From an uncultured Collinsella sp. (lineage in GTDB: Bacteria > Actinomycetota > Coriobacteriia > Coriobacteriales > Coriobacteriaceae), in the NCBI GenBank assembly GCA_934654625.1, contig CAKUGM010000010.1, positions 1 to 40,689 of the forward strand: a stretch of 40,689 nt of DNA, read 5' to 3'. Position numbers and translations under genes: made by a program. The first letter of the stretch is position 1, and each line of letters opens with the position of its first letter. Shown in pieces: positions 1 to 6,708 of the stretch. The notes below the pieces were generated by a model, which worked only from the letters and a program-made list of their open reading frames with translations, ran no database searches and was not told where the DNA came from.

Positions 1-54
1 TCCATCATTGATCGTTTGTTGGACACAGGTGTCGACTCCCATGGCGTTCAATGA
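1..54 (+). CDS. possible 3' end of a gene cut by the window edge
   Basis: Frame 1 is open from the first base to a TGA at 52-54 and reads SIIDRLLDTGVDSHGVQ. This could be the C-terminus of a protein encoded upstream, but 17 residues are too few to recognise. The opposite strand is also open here (from an ATG at 42 running off the window, reading MGVDTCVQQTINDG), without a convincing ribosome site. Which strand codes is uncertain. Confidence 0.25.
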   Translation, partial: SIIDRLLDTGVDSHGVQ

Positions 55-461
55 CTGAAATGCTAGAAATTGACGCAGGCGTGAAAGAAAGAATCCGACC
101 GTTTGCATTCTGTGAACGGCGTTCGCGGACGCTTTTGGGCCAATTGGCGCGTTCGAATGGTCGAAATGTGCCCGCAAACGGTATCTATTGCTATGTTTCA
201 CATAACATTTGTAGGGATAAATGTTTTTCTTGATGGCACATTGGGCATTTATTTAATCCCCCACCGTCGCCCGCGCTCGCTCCGAGCACGTTCTCAGACT
301 TTTCCCAGCTCAATAGCCTTTTATCTGACGTTTTGAGTCCGCTACACGAAACATTCTGGAAACAATTACCTAACGTCAATGTGACAAAAAGTCGACAGGT
401 TTAATTTGTCACATTCTGTCATTCGCCTGGATAAAACAGCCGTTCACCTTGAACGTGCGCC
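55..461. other. intergenic region without a recognised gene
   Basis: About 400 bases with no ORF showing a ribosome site or a recognisable product. It contains a small AT-rich dyad (AACATTT at 204-210 paired with AAATGTT at 219-225, followed by TTTTCT), which could be a weak plus-strand terminator. It also holds one copy of the palindromic repeat unit listed separately at 378-415. Confidence 0.5.
378..415 (+). repeat. solitary palindromic repeat unit (type b)
   Basis: A 38-base unit with inverted ends AATGTGACAAA and TTTGTCACATT around the core AGTCGACAGGTTTA. It is almost identical to the b units at 28673-28710 and 30156-30193, differing by a single base (A for T) from the first of these. 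Unlike those, it has no partner a unit or hairpin in the preceding 100 bases, so it is a lone copy. Confidence 0.85.
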
Positions 462-495
462 AGAAAAAACGCCGACATGTTGCCGGCGTTTTCCT
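462..495 (-). terminator. rho-independent terminator of the DUF2130 gene
   Basis: AACGCCG (468-474) pairs with CGGCGTT (484-490) across a 9-base loop. On the minus strand the stem is followed by a run of six T. It lies about 35 bases past the stop of the upstream minus-strand gene. Confidence 0.8.
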
Positions 496-523
496 TCTTG
501 GATCTATTCTCTAGCGAGCGTCT

Positions 524-2140
524 TTACTCCCCCGCGGCCTCGCGCTTGGCATCGGCTTCCTCAAAGGCAGCTTTCATCGTGGGGTTCCCGCGCGTCAGGC
601 GCTTGATGGTCAGGCCCTCGGCCTTGTTGTTCGCCAGGCGCAGGTTATTCTCAGACGAGAGCAGCGCATCCTTGGTCTTTTGCAGATGCGTGATGGTCTT
701 GTCGATCTCTTCGATTGCCGTCTGGAACTTGCGGCTTGCAAGGTCGTAGTTGCGCGCAAAGCCGGTCTTGAACTCCTCCATCTTGGCCTCGAAGTTGGTA
801 ACGTCGATGTTCTGCTGGCGTACCACAGCGAGTTCCTGCTTATAGGAAAGCGAGTTCAAGGCAGCATTGCGCAGCAGCGTGATGAGCGGGATGAAGAACT
901 GCGGTCGAATGACGTACATCTTCTCGTAGCGATAGCTCACGTCCACAATGCCTGTGTTGTACAGCTCGCTATCGGGCTCGAGCAGCGTGCAGAGCACGGC
1001 ATACTCGCAGTTCTTCTGTTTACGGTCATGGTCGAGCTTCTTAAAGAAGTCCTCGTTCTTGTGCTTGGTCGCCGTGGTGTCGTTCTCGTTTTTCATTTCG
1101 AACATGATGGAGACGATCTCGTTGCCCATCTCGTCGCACTCACGGAAGATAAAGTCGCCCTTGGTGCCCTCGGAGGCGTCGTTGTCCTTCTCGAAGTACG
1201 CGTTGGGAAACGCCGTCATGCGCAGTCGGTTGAACTCCGTTTCGCAATGCTGTTCCAAGCTCTCGCCCACCATCTTGGTGGAAAGACGCGCCTTCATGTC
1301 ACGCAGGCGCTCGATCTCTTGGTCTTTATAGCGAATGAGTTCCTCGGTTGTCTTCTTGGCCTGGGCAAGCTCGAGCTGATGCGCTGCGGCGACCTGCTGC
1401 TCGCGCGAATCGCGCACTGCGAGCTCGCTGGTGAGCTTGGCACGGGCCTCATCGCGCTCGCGCTCCGCTTGGGCCACAGCACGCGTAAGCTCTGCCGCGG
1501 CCTCGCTCTTCTGCTCGCGAATCTGAGAACGCAGAGCATCGGCCTCACGCTCGGCGTCGGACTGAGCCTTTTGAATGGCCAGCTCGCGCGCGGAATCGGC
1601 GGAATCGAGGCGAGCCTGGAGCTGAGCGATCTGGGCATCGCGCGCGGCAAGCTCGTCCTTGGCGGCAGCTGCGGCGTTGGCCTGCGCCAACTTGACCGCG
1701 TCCGCCTGACGAGCAGCCTCCGCACGCAAGCGATCCACTTCGCGCTGCAGCTCGGCAGCTGTCTTTTGTGCATCGGCTCGAGCCTCGGCGGCGGCCTCAT
1801 TCCGAGCAGCCTTCCGAGATTCCGCGGCGGCGGCAAGCTTGGCCTCAAGCTCGGCCACGCGAGCCTCGGCCTCGCCCCGCGCTTTCTGAATGAGAGTATT
1901 CGTCTTTCCGCGCAAGTCTGCCATCTCGGTGTTATGCGCGGCCATGGCTTCCTGCAGCCGCTTGTCCGCCTCGGCGCGCGCGAGCGCTACGGCGCTTTCG
2001 GTCTCGCGCCTAGCTGCAGCCTCACGCTCAGCGACATCGTGCGCGAACTCCGCGGTACGCACCTGGCTGACGATATCGGCATAGCTCGACTCGTCAATCT
2101 TGAACATCTGGCCGCAATGTGGGCACTTGATCTCGTTCAT
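524..2140 (-). CDS. DUF2130 family coiled-coil protein with nuclease-like C-terminal domain
   Basis: A 538-residue cytosolic protein. It begins with a zinc-ribbon-like segment ([10 protein letters not shown], residues 3-12; only one Cys pair is seen). A very long Ala/Glu/Arg-rich coiled coil runs from about residue 30 to 300. The C-terminal third matches DUF2130. It contains GDFIFREC followed about 20 residues later by FEMKNEND, a D...ExK arrangement like that of PD-(D/E)XK nucleases; this active-site reading is inference. The start at 2140 is chosen over a longer frame because GAGGGGAG lies just upstream and the Cys-rich domain begins there. It is monocistronic, with a terminator after the stop. 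The family is widespread and uncharacterised; its neighbourhood here is defence-like. Confidence 0.85.
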   Translation of the reverse strand: MNEIKCPHCGQMFKIDESSYADIVSQVRTAEFAHDVAEREAAARRETESAVALARAEADKRLQEAMAAHNTEMADLRGKTNTLIQKARGEAEARVAELEAKLAAAAESRKAARNEAAAEARADAQKTAAELQREVDRLRAEAARQADAVKLAQANAAAAAKDELAARDAQIAQLQARLDSADSARELAIQKAQSDAEREADALRSQIREQKSEAAAELTRAVAQAERERDEARAKLTSELAVRDSREQQVAAAHQLELAQAKKTTEELIRYKDQEIERLRDMKARLSTKMVGESLEQHCETEFNRLRMTAFPNAYFEKDNDASEGTKGDFIFRECDEMGNEIVSIMFEMKNENDTTATKHKNEDFFKKLDHDRKQKNCEYAVLCTLLEPDSELYNTGIVDVSYRYEKMYVIRPQFFIPLITLLRNAALNSLSYKQELAVVRQQNIDVTNFEAKMEEFKTGFARNYDLASRKFQTAIEEIDKTITHLQKTKDALLSSENNLRLANNKAEGLTIKRLTRGNPTMKAAFEEADAKREAAGE

Positions 2141-2460
2141 GGGGCTCCCCTCGCTGACTTGCTTTCGCAAACAGCATACCGCCCCAAGAAGACACGGGCG
2201 TGCCTGATGGCACAAATGGCGACAGCGACGCTACTGCATGTCACCGCAACCAGTGGCGGATAATCACACGTTTGCGATCCCGGCATCAACCAGTGGCGGA
2301 CAATCGCACGTCGCCGGTCCCAAAACGCCCTCAAGACGTTTCAATAACCGCCACTCATTTCAAAATGCACGATTTACCGCCACGGAATGGTACTGCCGAA
2401 GGAACCGCCAGCAACTCCGCCCGACCTCGCCAGCCACGCCACGCCACCCCCGCTACCGCG
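2141..2460. other. intergenic region carrying a repeat cluster
   Basis: About 320 bases without a convincing gene. Long frames in this stretch are shadows with no ribosome sites. The only structure seen is the group of GTGGCGG-containing repeats at 2247-2383. Confidence 0.5.
2247..2383. repeat. four degenerate GTGGCGG repeats, two per orientation
   Basis: CAACCAGTGGCGGATAATC at 2247 recurs 40 bases later at 2287 as CAACCAGTGGCGGACAATC, and similarity continues for about 33 bases. Two further copies lie in reverse orientation, with CCGCCAC at 2348-2354 and 2377-2383. Read on the minus strand these give GTGGCGGTTATTGAAACG and GTGGCGGTAAATCGTGCA. The function is unknown. Confidence 0.6.
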
Positions 2461-3027
2461 CTACGCCAGCTGCGCCGGCTTTGGCTCCACACCGTCAAAG
2501 AAAGCCAAGATGTCGTCGCGACTCACAGGGCAATACTCGTTGGCATCGACGCCCACGTCGTAGCGCAAAATGCCACGCTCGCGATTATGCTCGTTATAGC
2601 CAGGCCCCTCGGTATGAATGTGCCTATGAAGATGAATGGCCCCGCGCCACTTGCCATTCCAGCTCAACATGGGGTAATGGAACAGATCGAGGCGGACGCC
2701 CTTGGCAAACCCGGGCTTGATTTCCAGATAGTCCTGCTCCGATTCAAAGGCATCCGGGAAGGGGCTATCAATCCAGTGCTTGTCGTGGTTACCACGGATG
2801 AGGTGCACATGCTGGCAAACGATCTTTTTACGGATGGCGTACGCCTCTTCGACCGTCGTGCGAAACGAAAAGTCCCCCAGGATGTAGAGGGAATCGCGCG
2901 CACTCACACGGTCGTTGATATTCGCAAGGAGACGCCGATCCATCTCTTGGACCGACGAGAACGGACGATGCGTGAGCTCGATAATATTCGAGCGCCCAAA
3001 GTGCGTATCTGCCGTGAACCACATCAT
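2461..3027 (-). CDS. calcineurin-like metallophosphoesterase
   Basis: A 188-residue phosphoesterase. It shows the metal-binding blocks of the family in order: TADTH near the N-terminus, LGDFS, RGNHDKH, HYPMLSW and the closing HLHRHIH. Small stand-alone enzymes of this type hydrolyse phosphodiesters or phosphomonoesters; the substrate cannot be told from sequence. The gene starts at a double ATG (3027/3024) preceded by GGGGAG; the longer upstream frame has no homology-like sequence. It lies 134 bases downstream of the HIRAN gene on the same strand and may share its transcript. Confidence 0.85.
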   Translation of the reverse strand: MMWFTADTHFGRSNIIELTHRPFSSVQEMDRRLLANINDRVSARDSLYILGDFSFRTTVEEAYAIRKKIVCQHVHLIRGNHDKHWIDSPFPDAFESEQDYLEIKPGFAKGVRLDLFHYPMLSWNGKWRGAIHLHRHIHTEGPGYNEHNRERGILRYDVGVDANEYCPVSRDDILAFFDGVEPKPAQLA

Positions 3028-3161
3028 GGTGCGTCTCCCCTGCCCTGCCGTCGTATACAAAAGCCGCGGCCCCGGCCCCACCCCACAGGCAGAGCCGGAA
3101 CCCGACGAATCCCTTACCTGTGCATGATAGAGCAAGCTGAGATTTACTCCGCGGCGCTCAT

Positions 3162-3488
3162 CTAGCGGGCGTCGGTTACATACAGGCCAACACGCACCTG
3201 CTCCCACGGCTTTTGATCGGGAGAGACCTGTAAGACACGCAGCTCAAAGTCATCGGAGTGACCATAGAAGAACATGAGGGCAAGCAGCTCGTTTTCCGAT
3301 CCGGGCACAAAGCCCATCTTGGTTTCGCCGCGATAGATGGCCATAGCGGATGGATCGTGTGGATTGTCGAACTCCGGCACCAAGCGCAGGCGCTCGCCTA
3401 CCTTGAGCTCAGAGAGGACGAGGGCTCCGTCCCAATACTGGAATCCGGCGATGTAGAACGAAGAAATTTGACGTGACGGCTCGTACAT
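3162..3488 (-). CDS. HIRAN domain protein
   Basis: A 108-residue protein that is almost entirely one HIRAN domain: an opening strand (SSFYIAGFQYWDGALVL), the conserved LVPEFDNPHDPSAMAIYRGETKMGFVP block and a closing strand. HIRAN domains occur with SF2 helicases and nucleases and, in eukaryotic HLTF, bind single-stranded 3' DNA ends. A role in sensing DNA ends or damage is an inference. The ATG at 3488 has GGAAGGGG five bases upstream. An in-frame TTG at 3503 lies too close to its nearest AG-rich site. Confidence 0.85.
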   Translation of the reverse strand: MYEPSRQISSFYIAGFQYWDGALVLSELKVGERLRLVPEFDNPHDPSAMAIYRGETKMGFVPGSENELLALMFFYGHSDDFELRVLQVSPDQKPWEQVRVGLYVTDAR

Positions 3489-3628
3489 GACTACCCCTTC
3501 CAACCTCCCAAGGGCGCCATCTGCGAGCCTCTCGCCCGCCCGCGCCCTCGGGCTTTTTGTTGATTAGAAGGTACCGCCCCGTGCGGACATGGATTGAGAA
3601 GGCCGCCGCCAGAAGCAAGTCAAGCGCA

Positions 3629-3829
3629 TCAGGCCAGCATTCCTGTTGCGAGAGACCTTCTCAGCGAATGCATATCCGAAATATCCTCGAGAACTTCGAT
3701 GACATCATCCGACTAAAGGTCGCTCTTTGCCCCCGTCAAACTTTGTAAGCATGGTCACAATGCCTTCGATGCGATCGCCGAAGCGATATGCCAGAGCGCT
3801 TTTTCATATTCAATCGTGTTCCAGCCCAT
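3629..3829 (-). pseudogene. decayed small gene, function unknown
   Basis: Reading starts at an ATG (3829) with a good AGAGGTG ribosome site: MGWNTIEYEKAL. It then continues best in a second frame as LAYRFGDRIEGIVTMLTKF, and returns to the first frame as SDDVIEVLEDISDMHSLRR, ending at TGA 3629-3631. The span is 201 bases, an exact multiple of three, so two compensating indels would explain the in-frame stops. I do not recognise the family. It may be the remains of a small regulator or antitoxin; an alternative is chance open frames. Confidence 0.35.
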
Positions 3830-3850
3830 ATTCACCTCTCCCGCCTCGGC

Positions 3851-3886
3851 AATAAGGGAAGTGAAATTGATTTCACTTCCCTTATT
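3851..3886. promoter_or_regulatory. 36-bp perfect palindrome
   Basis: AATAAGGGAAGTGAAAT (3851-3867) is the exact reverse complement of 3870-3886, separated by only TG. The two-base centre makes it more like a protein-binding operator than a terminator, though a T-rich stretch follows on the plus strand. It lies 21 bases upstream of the broken small gene's start and between oppositely directed small frames. Confidence 0.7.
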
Positions 3887-4145
3887 TTCATAACTAAGGA
3901 AGCGAACAGAAAGGAGCACATGCCGACGAGAATCTTTCGCTCAATGGTCAAGCCACTTCAAACCAATCCGATTCCTGTCTCCGGTAGGCACCCCGGCGTG
4001 CATTCTCCACATGTTCGCGCTCCAGCACAATAAGAGATCGCCCCATGCCGGCATCCCTATTCAAGCGGGCGAATACAAAACGAGTCTCTCGGAGAGAAGA
4101 CCGTACGGATAGCTATATGAATCCGACGAAGAGAGAGTCTGTCCT

Positions 4146-6026
4146 CTATTCTGGGTTACTCAGCTCAGGTACCTTATAGAGATCCAGCACATAGCGCTTT
4201 AGAATTTCATTGCGGCGATCGATATCCTCGGCCGTCCAAGTCTCCTTGTCCTCCAGTGTCTCCCCTGCAGCCTCATCAGCGATGCTCCTATTCAAGAAGA
4301 GGCCCGACCTAAGACCGACATACTCACCATTATCGGGAGCCTTATAGTCGCGCTTGGATTTCTGCTCGGGATCATCTTCGCAATAAAACGGCTTTTGCCC
4401 CAACTCTGAGTTGTAGGGCGTAAGCGTCAAATTCCCCAATCGGTGCACTTGCTCGGATTGAATCTCTCCAGCATCTTGTTCTTCATCGGTCGCAATCATC
4501 GAGCACCAGTAGGAGGGAAGAGATCCCTCAGGAAGAATATGCTCGATAGACCATCGTGGATGGTTCTTGCCATTTTTCTTGATCTTGAAATCGTCCAGAC
4601 TGTCGGGATGCTGCTTATTAAAGAGGGGCGAGCCGCCGACTCTTCGCTCGATATCAATCAGCACGTAGCGCGTTGTCTTTTTGTTTTTGTCATAGATGCC
4701 TTCATCAAGAGAAGCCGCAAATATTTCATCACTCGCAGAATGAGTAGCAAGGGCATCGCAAACGACTTTCACCACATCTTGGCCGCGTAGGCGCTGCTCA
4801 CGAATCTCGCGTAAAGTCGACAACATAAAAGATCTGATATTCGATGATTTAGGCGTTAGGGTGATGTTGCGTCGTACATAAAACGATATGAGCATATCGG
4901 CGATGCTGACAAGATGATCAGAAATGTCGAGCTCCTCTTTGTTGACAAATAGGAACAGCAAAAGGGGGAGAGCCTGGGTGGACTCGAGTTTCTGCAACGC
5001 GGCAATCTTAGCCTCGAGTGCATGGTCCTCCATCTCGTTTGCAGCGTTTCCCGTCAGCTGTGCAAATGCCTTTGCACGAAGAAGCAATATATCGAGATAA
5101 TCCTCGTAGTTGCGATAATGTTCCTTGATGACTTTTCGGTACTCCGAGAGAGCCTTTCCCTTGGTAATCGCCGATCCGGATCCTTCAAAGGCATCGTAAT
5201 TGTTAAGCAAGAACTGGGTTACCAGACGGTTATCGGCATCGGCATCTTGAGCCGCAAACAGCTCGGTGAGTTTCTCCCACTGAGCCAGCACCTTATCGGC
5301 ACCACCGGCCCCGTTAGACCCCACGCTGATGAATTCGCCCTTAAGGAGATCGATCAATGTCAGGGGGAGACCCTTCGAATTGAGAGATGAGAATACGTTG
5401 AACGCATCGCCGATATCGGGAACCTCAATCTGAAGAACCTCAAGCTCATTGATCTTTTCGAAATAATCAAGAAGCTCCCTCGGGGTTGTAAGCACTTCTT
5501 CGAACAGCGAGCAGATGAACTCGTACCGCCGGCTCAAGATACGGTTTCCCCACTTTTTGACAGGATCCTTTTTGGTAGATAGAACTGTCTCCATTAAGCC
5601 ACGGTAGATTTTTTGGTCATGCGGCAAAAGCGATATACGCGGCTCCTTGCAGCCGGGAAGGAGGAGCTGGCGCTTTATATCCTGGATTTTGCTGGCGATT
5701 TCGTCGCAAAGCTCCTCGTCATCTTTAATGGATGGCTGCTTCTTGTATTCCCTGAGCTCGTGCGCCATAGCAAGATAGAACAGAGAAATGGTAGTAAGTC
5801 GCTGTTGGCCATCAATGACGTCGAATGCATCTTTGTCGCTGCTATCCGTAACGAGCAGGTTGCCAATATAGTAGCCGCGGCCTTCCTCGAGCACATCCGT
5901 AAACAGCTGCTCAATCTGCTCGTTTTTCCATGAGTAATTTCGCTGATACGTTGGAATCGCATAACTTCTTTTCCCCTGAATAGGAAAGAGCTCATATACC
6001 TTTTTAGTCTCCGGCGTGATCTTCAT
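4146..6026 (-). CDS. GmrSD-like DUF262/DUF1524 protein
   Basis: A 626-residue protein. The N-terminal DUF262 (GmrS-like) part has IPTYQRNYSW at about 24-33 and the hallmark DGQQR at 72-76, a ParB-like NTP-binding/hydrolysis motif. The C-terminal DUF1524 (GmrD-like) part has WSIEHILPEGS followed by LGNLTLTPYNSELGQKPF, the His-Me-finger nuclease signature. GmrSD proteins are type IV restriction systems that cut modified (for example glucosylated hydroxymethylcytosine) DNA; related single-chain versions include BrxU and SspE. Its exact target is unknown. The start at 6026 has TGGAG seven bases upstream; upstream in-frame starts lack one. Both domains look complete. Confidence 0.88.
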   Translation of the reverse strand: MKITPETKKVYELFPIQGKRSYAIPTYQRNYSWKNEQIEQLFTDVLEEGRGYYIGNLLVTDSSDKDAFDVIDGQQRLTTISLFYLAMAHELREYKKQPSIKDDEELCDEIASKIQDIKRQLLLPGCKEPRISLLPHDQKIYRGLMETVLSTKKDPVKKWGNRILSRRYEFICSLFEEVLTTPRELLDYFEKINELEVLQIEVPDIGDAFNVFSSLNSKGLPLTLIDLLKGEFISVGSNGAGGADKVLAQWEKLTELFAAQDADADNRLVTQFLLNNYDAFEGSGSAITKGKALSEYRKVIKEHYRNYEDYLDILLLRAKAFAQLTGNAANEMEDHALEAKIAALQKLESTQALPLLLFLFVNKEELDISDHLVSIADMLISFYVRRNITLTPKSSNIRSFMLSTLREIREQRLRGQDVVKVVCDALATHSASDEIFAASLDEGIYDKNKKTTRYVLIDIERRVGGSPLFNKQHPDSLDDFKIKKNGKNHPRWSIEHILPEGSLPSYWCSMIATDEEQDAGEIQSEQVHRLGNLTLTPYNSELGQKPFYCEDDPEQKSKRDYKAPDNGEYVGLRSGLFLNRSIADEAAGETLEDKETWTAEDIDRRNEILKRYVLDLYKVPELSNPE

Positions 6027-6292
6027 GTTTGGACTCCAAATACACAGGCGCCTTTGCTTCTTATTCATGATCGCCCAGAAAACCGAAGAGATCAATTGAG
6101 CAATGCCCTCGCATCTGGCCTATTCAGCAATAAGCGCGCATTTTGCCGCACACCAAAAGACAACGAGTAGCGATTCAATGCTACCGCAGCAAACAACTAG
6201 TTTTCACGCTGCCATAATAGCGGCCAAGGACCCCAATCGACCACACACGCGTATACTTGAGCAAGTTTGATATGAAAACGGAGCCAGATACT

Positions 6293-6688
6293 ATGAAGCA
6301 CATTAACGTAGCAGCCGCGATTATCCGCGACGGAAACAAGATACTCAGCTGCCAGCGTGGTTACGGCGAGTTTAAAGACGGATGGGAGTTCCCCGGCGGC
6401 AAGTTGGAGCCGGGCGAGACCGGCGAGCAGGCTATCGTTCGCGAAATTAAAGAAGAACTCGAGGTCACCATCGGTAACCTCGAGTATCTCTGCACCGTCG
6501 AGCATGACTATGAAACGTTCCACCTCTCGATGCAGTGTTATCTCGCAGAAATCGAATCTGGCGAATTCAGGGAGCATGCACACGAAGATATGCGCTGGCT
6601 CAACATCGAAGAAATCTGGGACGTTGACTGGCTCCCCGCTGACGTCAAAGTCGTCGAGGAACTTCTGAAAAAGACCGGCGTCCGCTAG
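6293..6688 (+). CDS. NUDIX hydrolase, MutT/NudG-like
   Basis: A 131-residue single-domain NUDIX enzyme. The box GGKLEPGETGEQAIVREIKEEL is a full match to GX5EX7REUXEE, with WEFPGGK preceding it as in MutT and NudG. Such enzymes hydrolyse oxidised or modified nucleoside triphosphates (8-oxo-dGTP, 5-methyl-dCTP or CTP) to the monophosphate. The ATG at 6293 follows GGAG at nine bases; upstream TTG/ATG starts in frame lack a site. It converges with the helicase gene, leaving only 20 bases between stops. Its place between two defence-type genes is suggestive, but the family is usually housekeeping. Confidence 0.9.
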   Translation: MKHINVAAAIIRDGNKILSCQRGYGEFKDGWEFPGGKLEPGETGEQAIVREIKEELEVTIGNLEYLCTVEHDYETFHLSMQCYLAEIESGEFREHAHEDMRWLNIEEIWDVDWLPADVKVVEELLKKTGVR

Positions 6689-6708
6689 CAAAGACCTTAA
6701 CGCCGCCC

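Larger units (their letters stand above)
3489..4145. other. intergenic region with gene remnants and a palindrome
   Basis: About 650 bases between the HIRAN gene and the GmrSD-like gene without an intact recognisable gene. It holds a broken small minus-strand gene (3629-3829), a 36-bp palindrome (3851-3886), and a 37-codon plus-strand frame from an ATG at 3920 that has AAGGAG only three bases upstream. The lower quality of reading frames suggests decay of an older locus. Confidence 0.5.

Noticed and set aside
680..2263. Long plus-strand frame of 527 codons opposite the DUF2130 gene
   Set aside because: It is the antisense shadow of a GC-rich coiled-coil gene. There is no ribosome site, no recognisable domain, and the opposite strand has a clear family match.
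3920..4033. A 37-codon plus-strand frame starting at ATG 3920
   Set aside because: AAGGAG is present but only three bases from the ATG. The product (beginning MPTRIFRSMVKPL) is short and unrecognised, and the region looks decayed.
4090..4115. TCTCT/AGAGA hairpin after the GmrSD-like gene
   Set aside because: The stem is only five base pairs with a weak T run, too weak to call a terminator.
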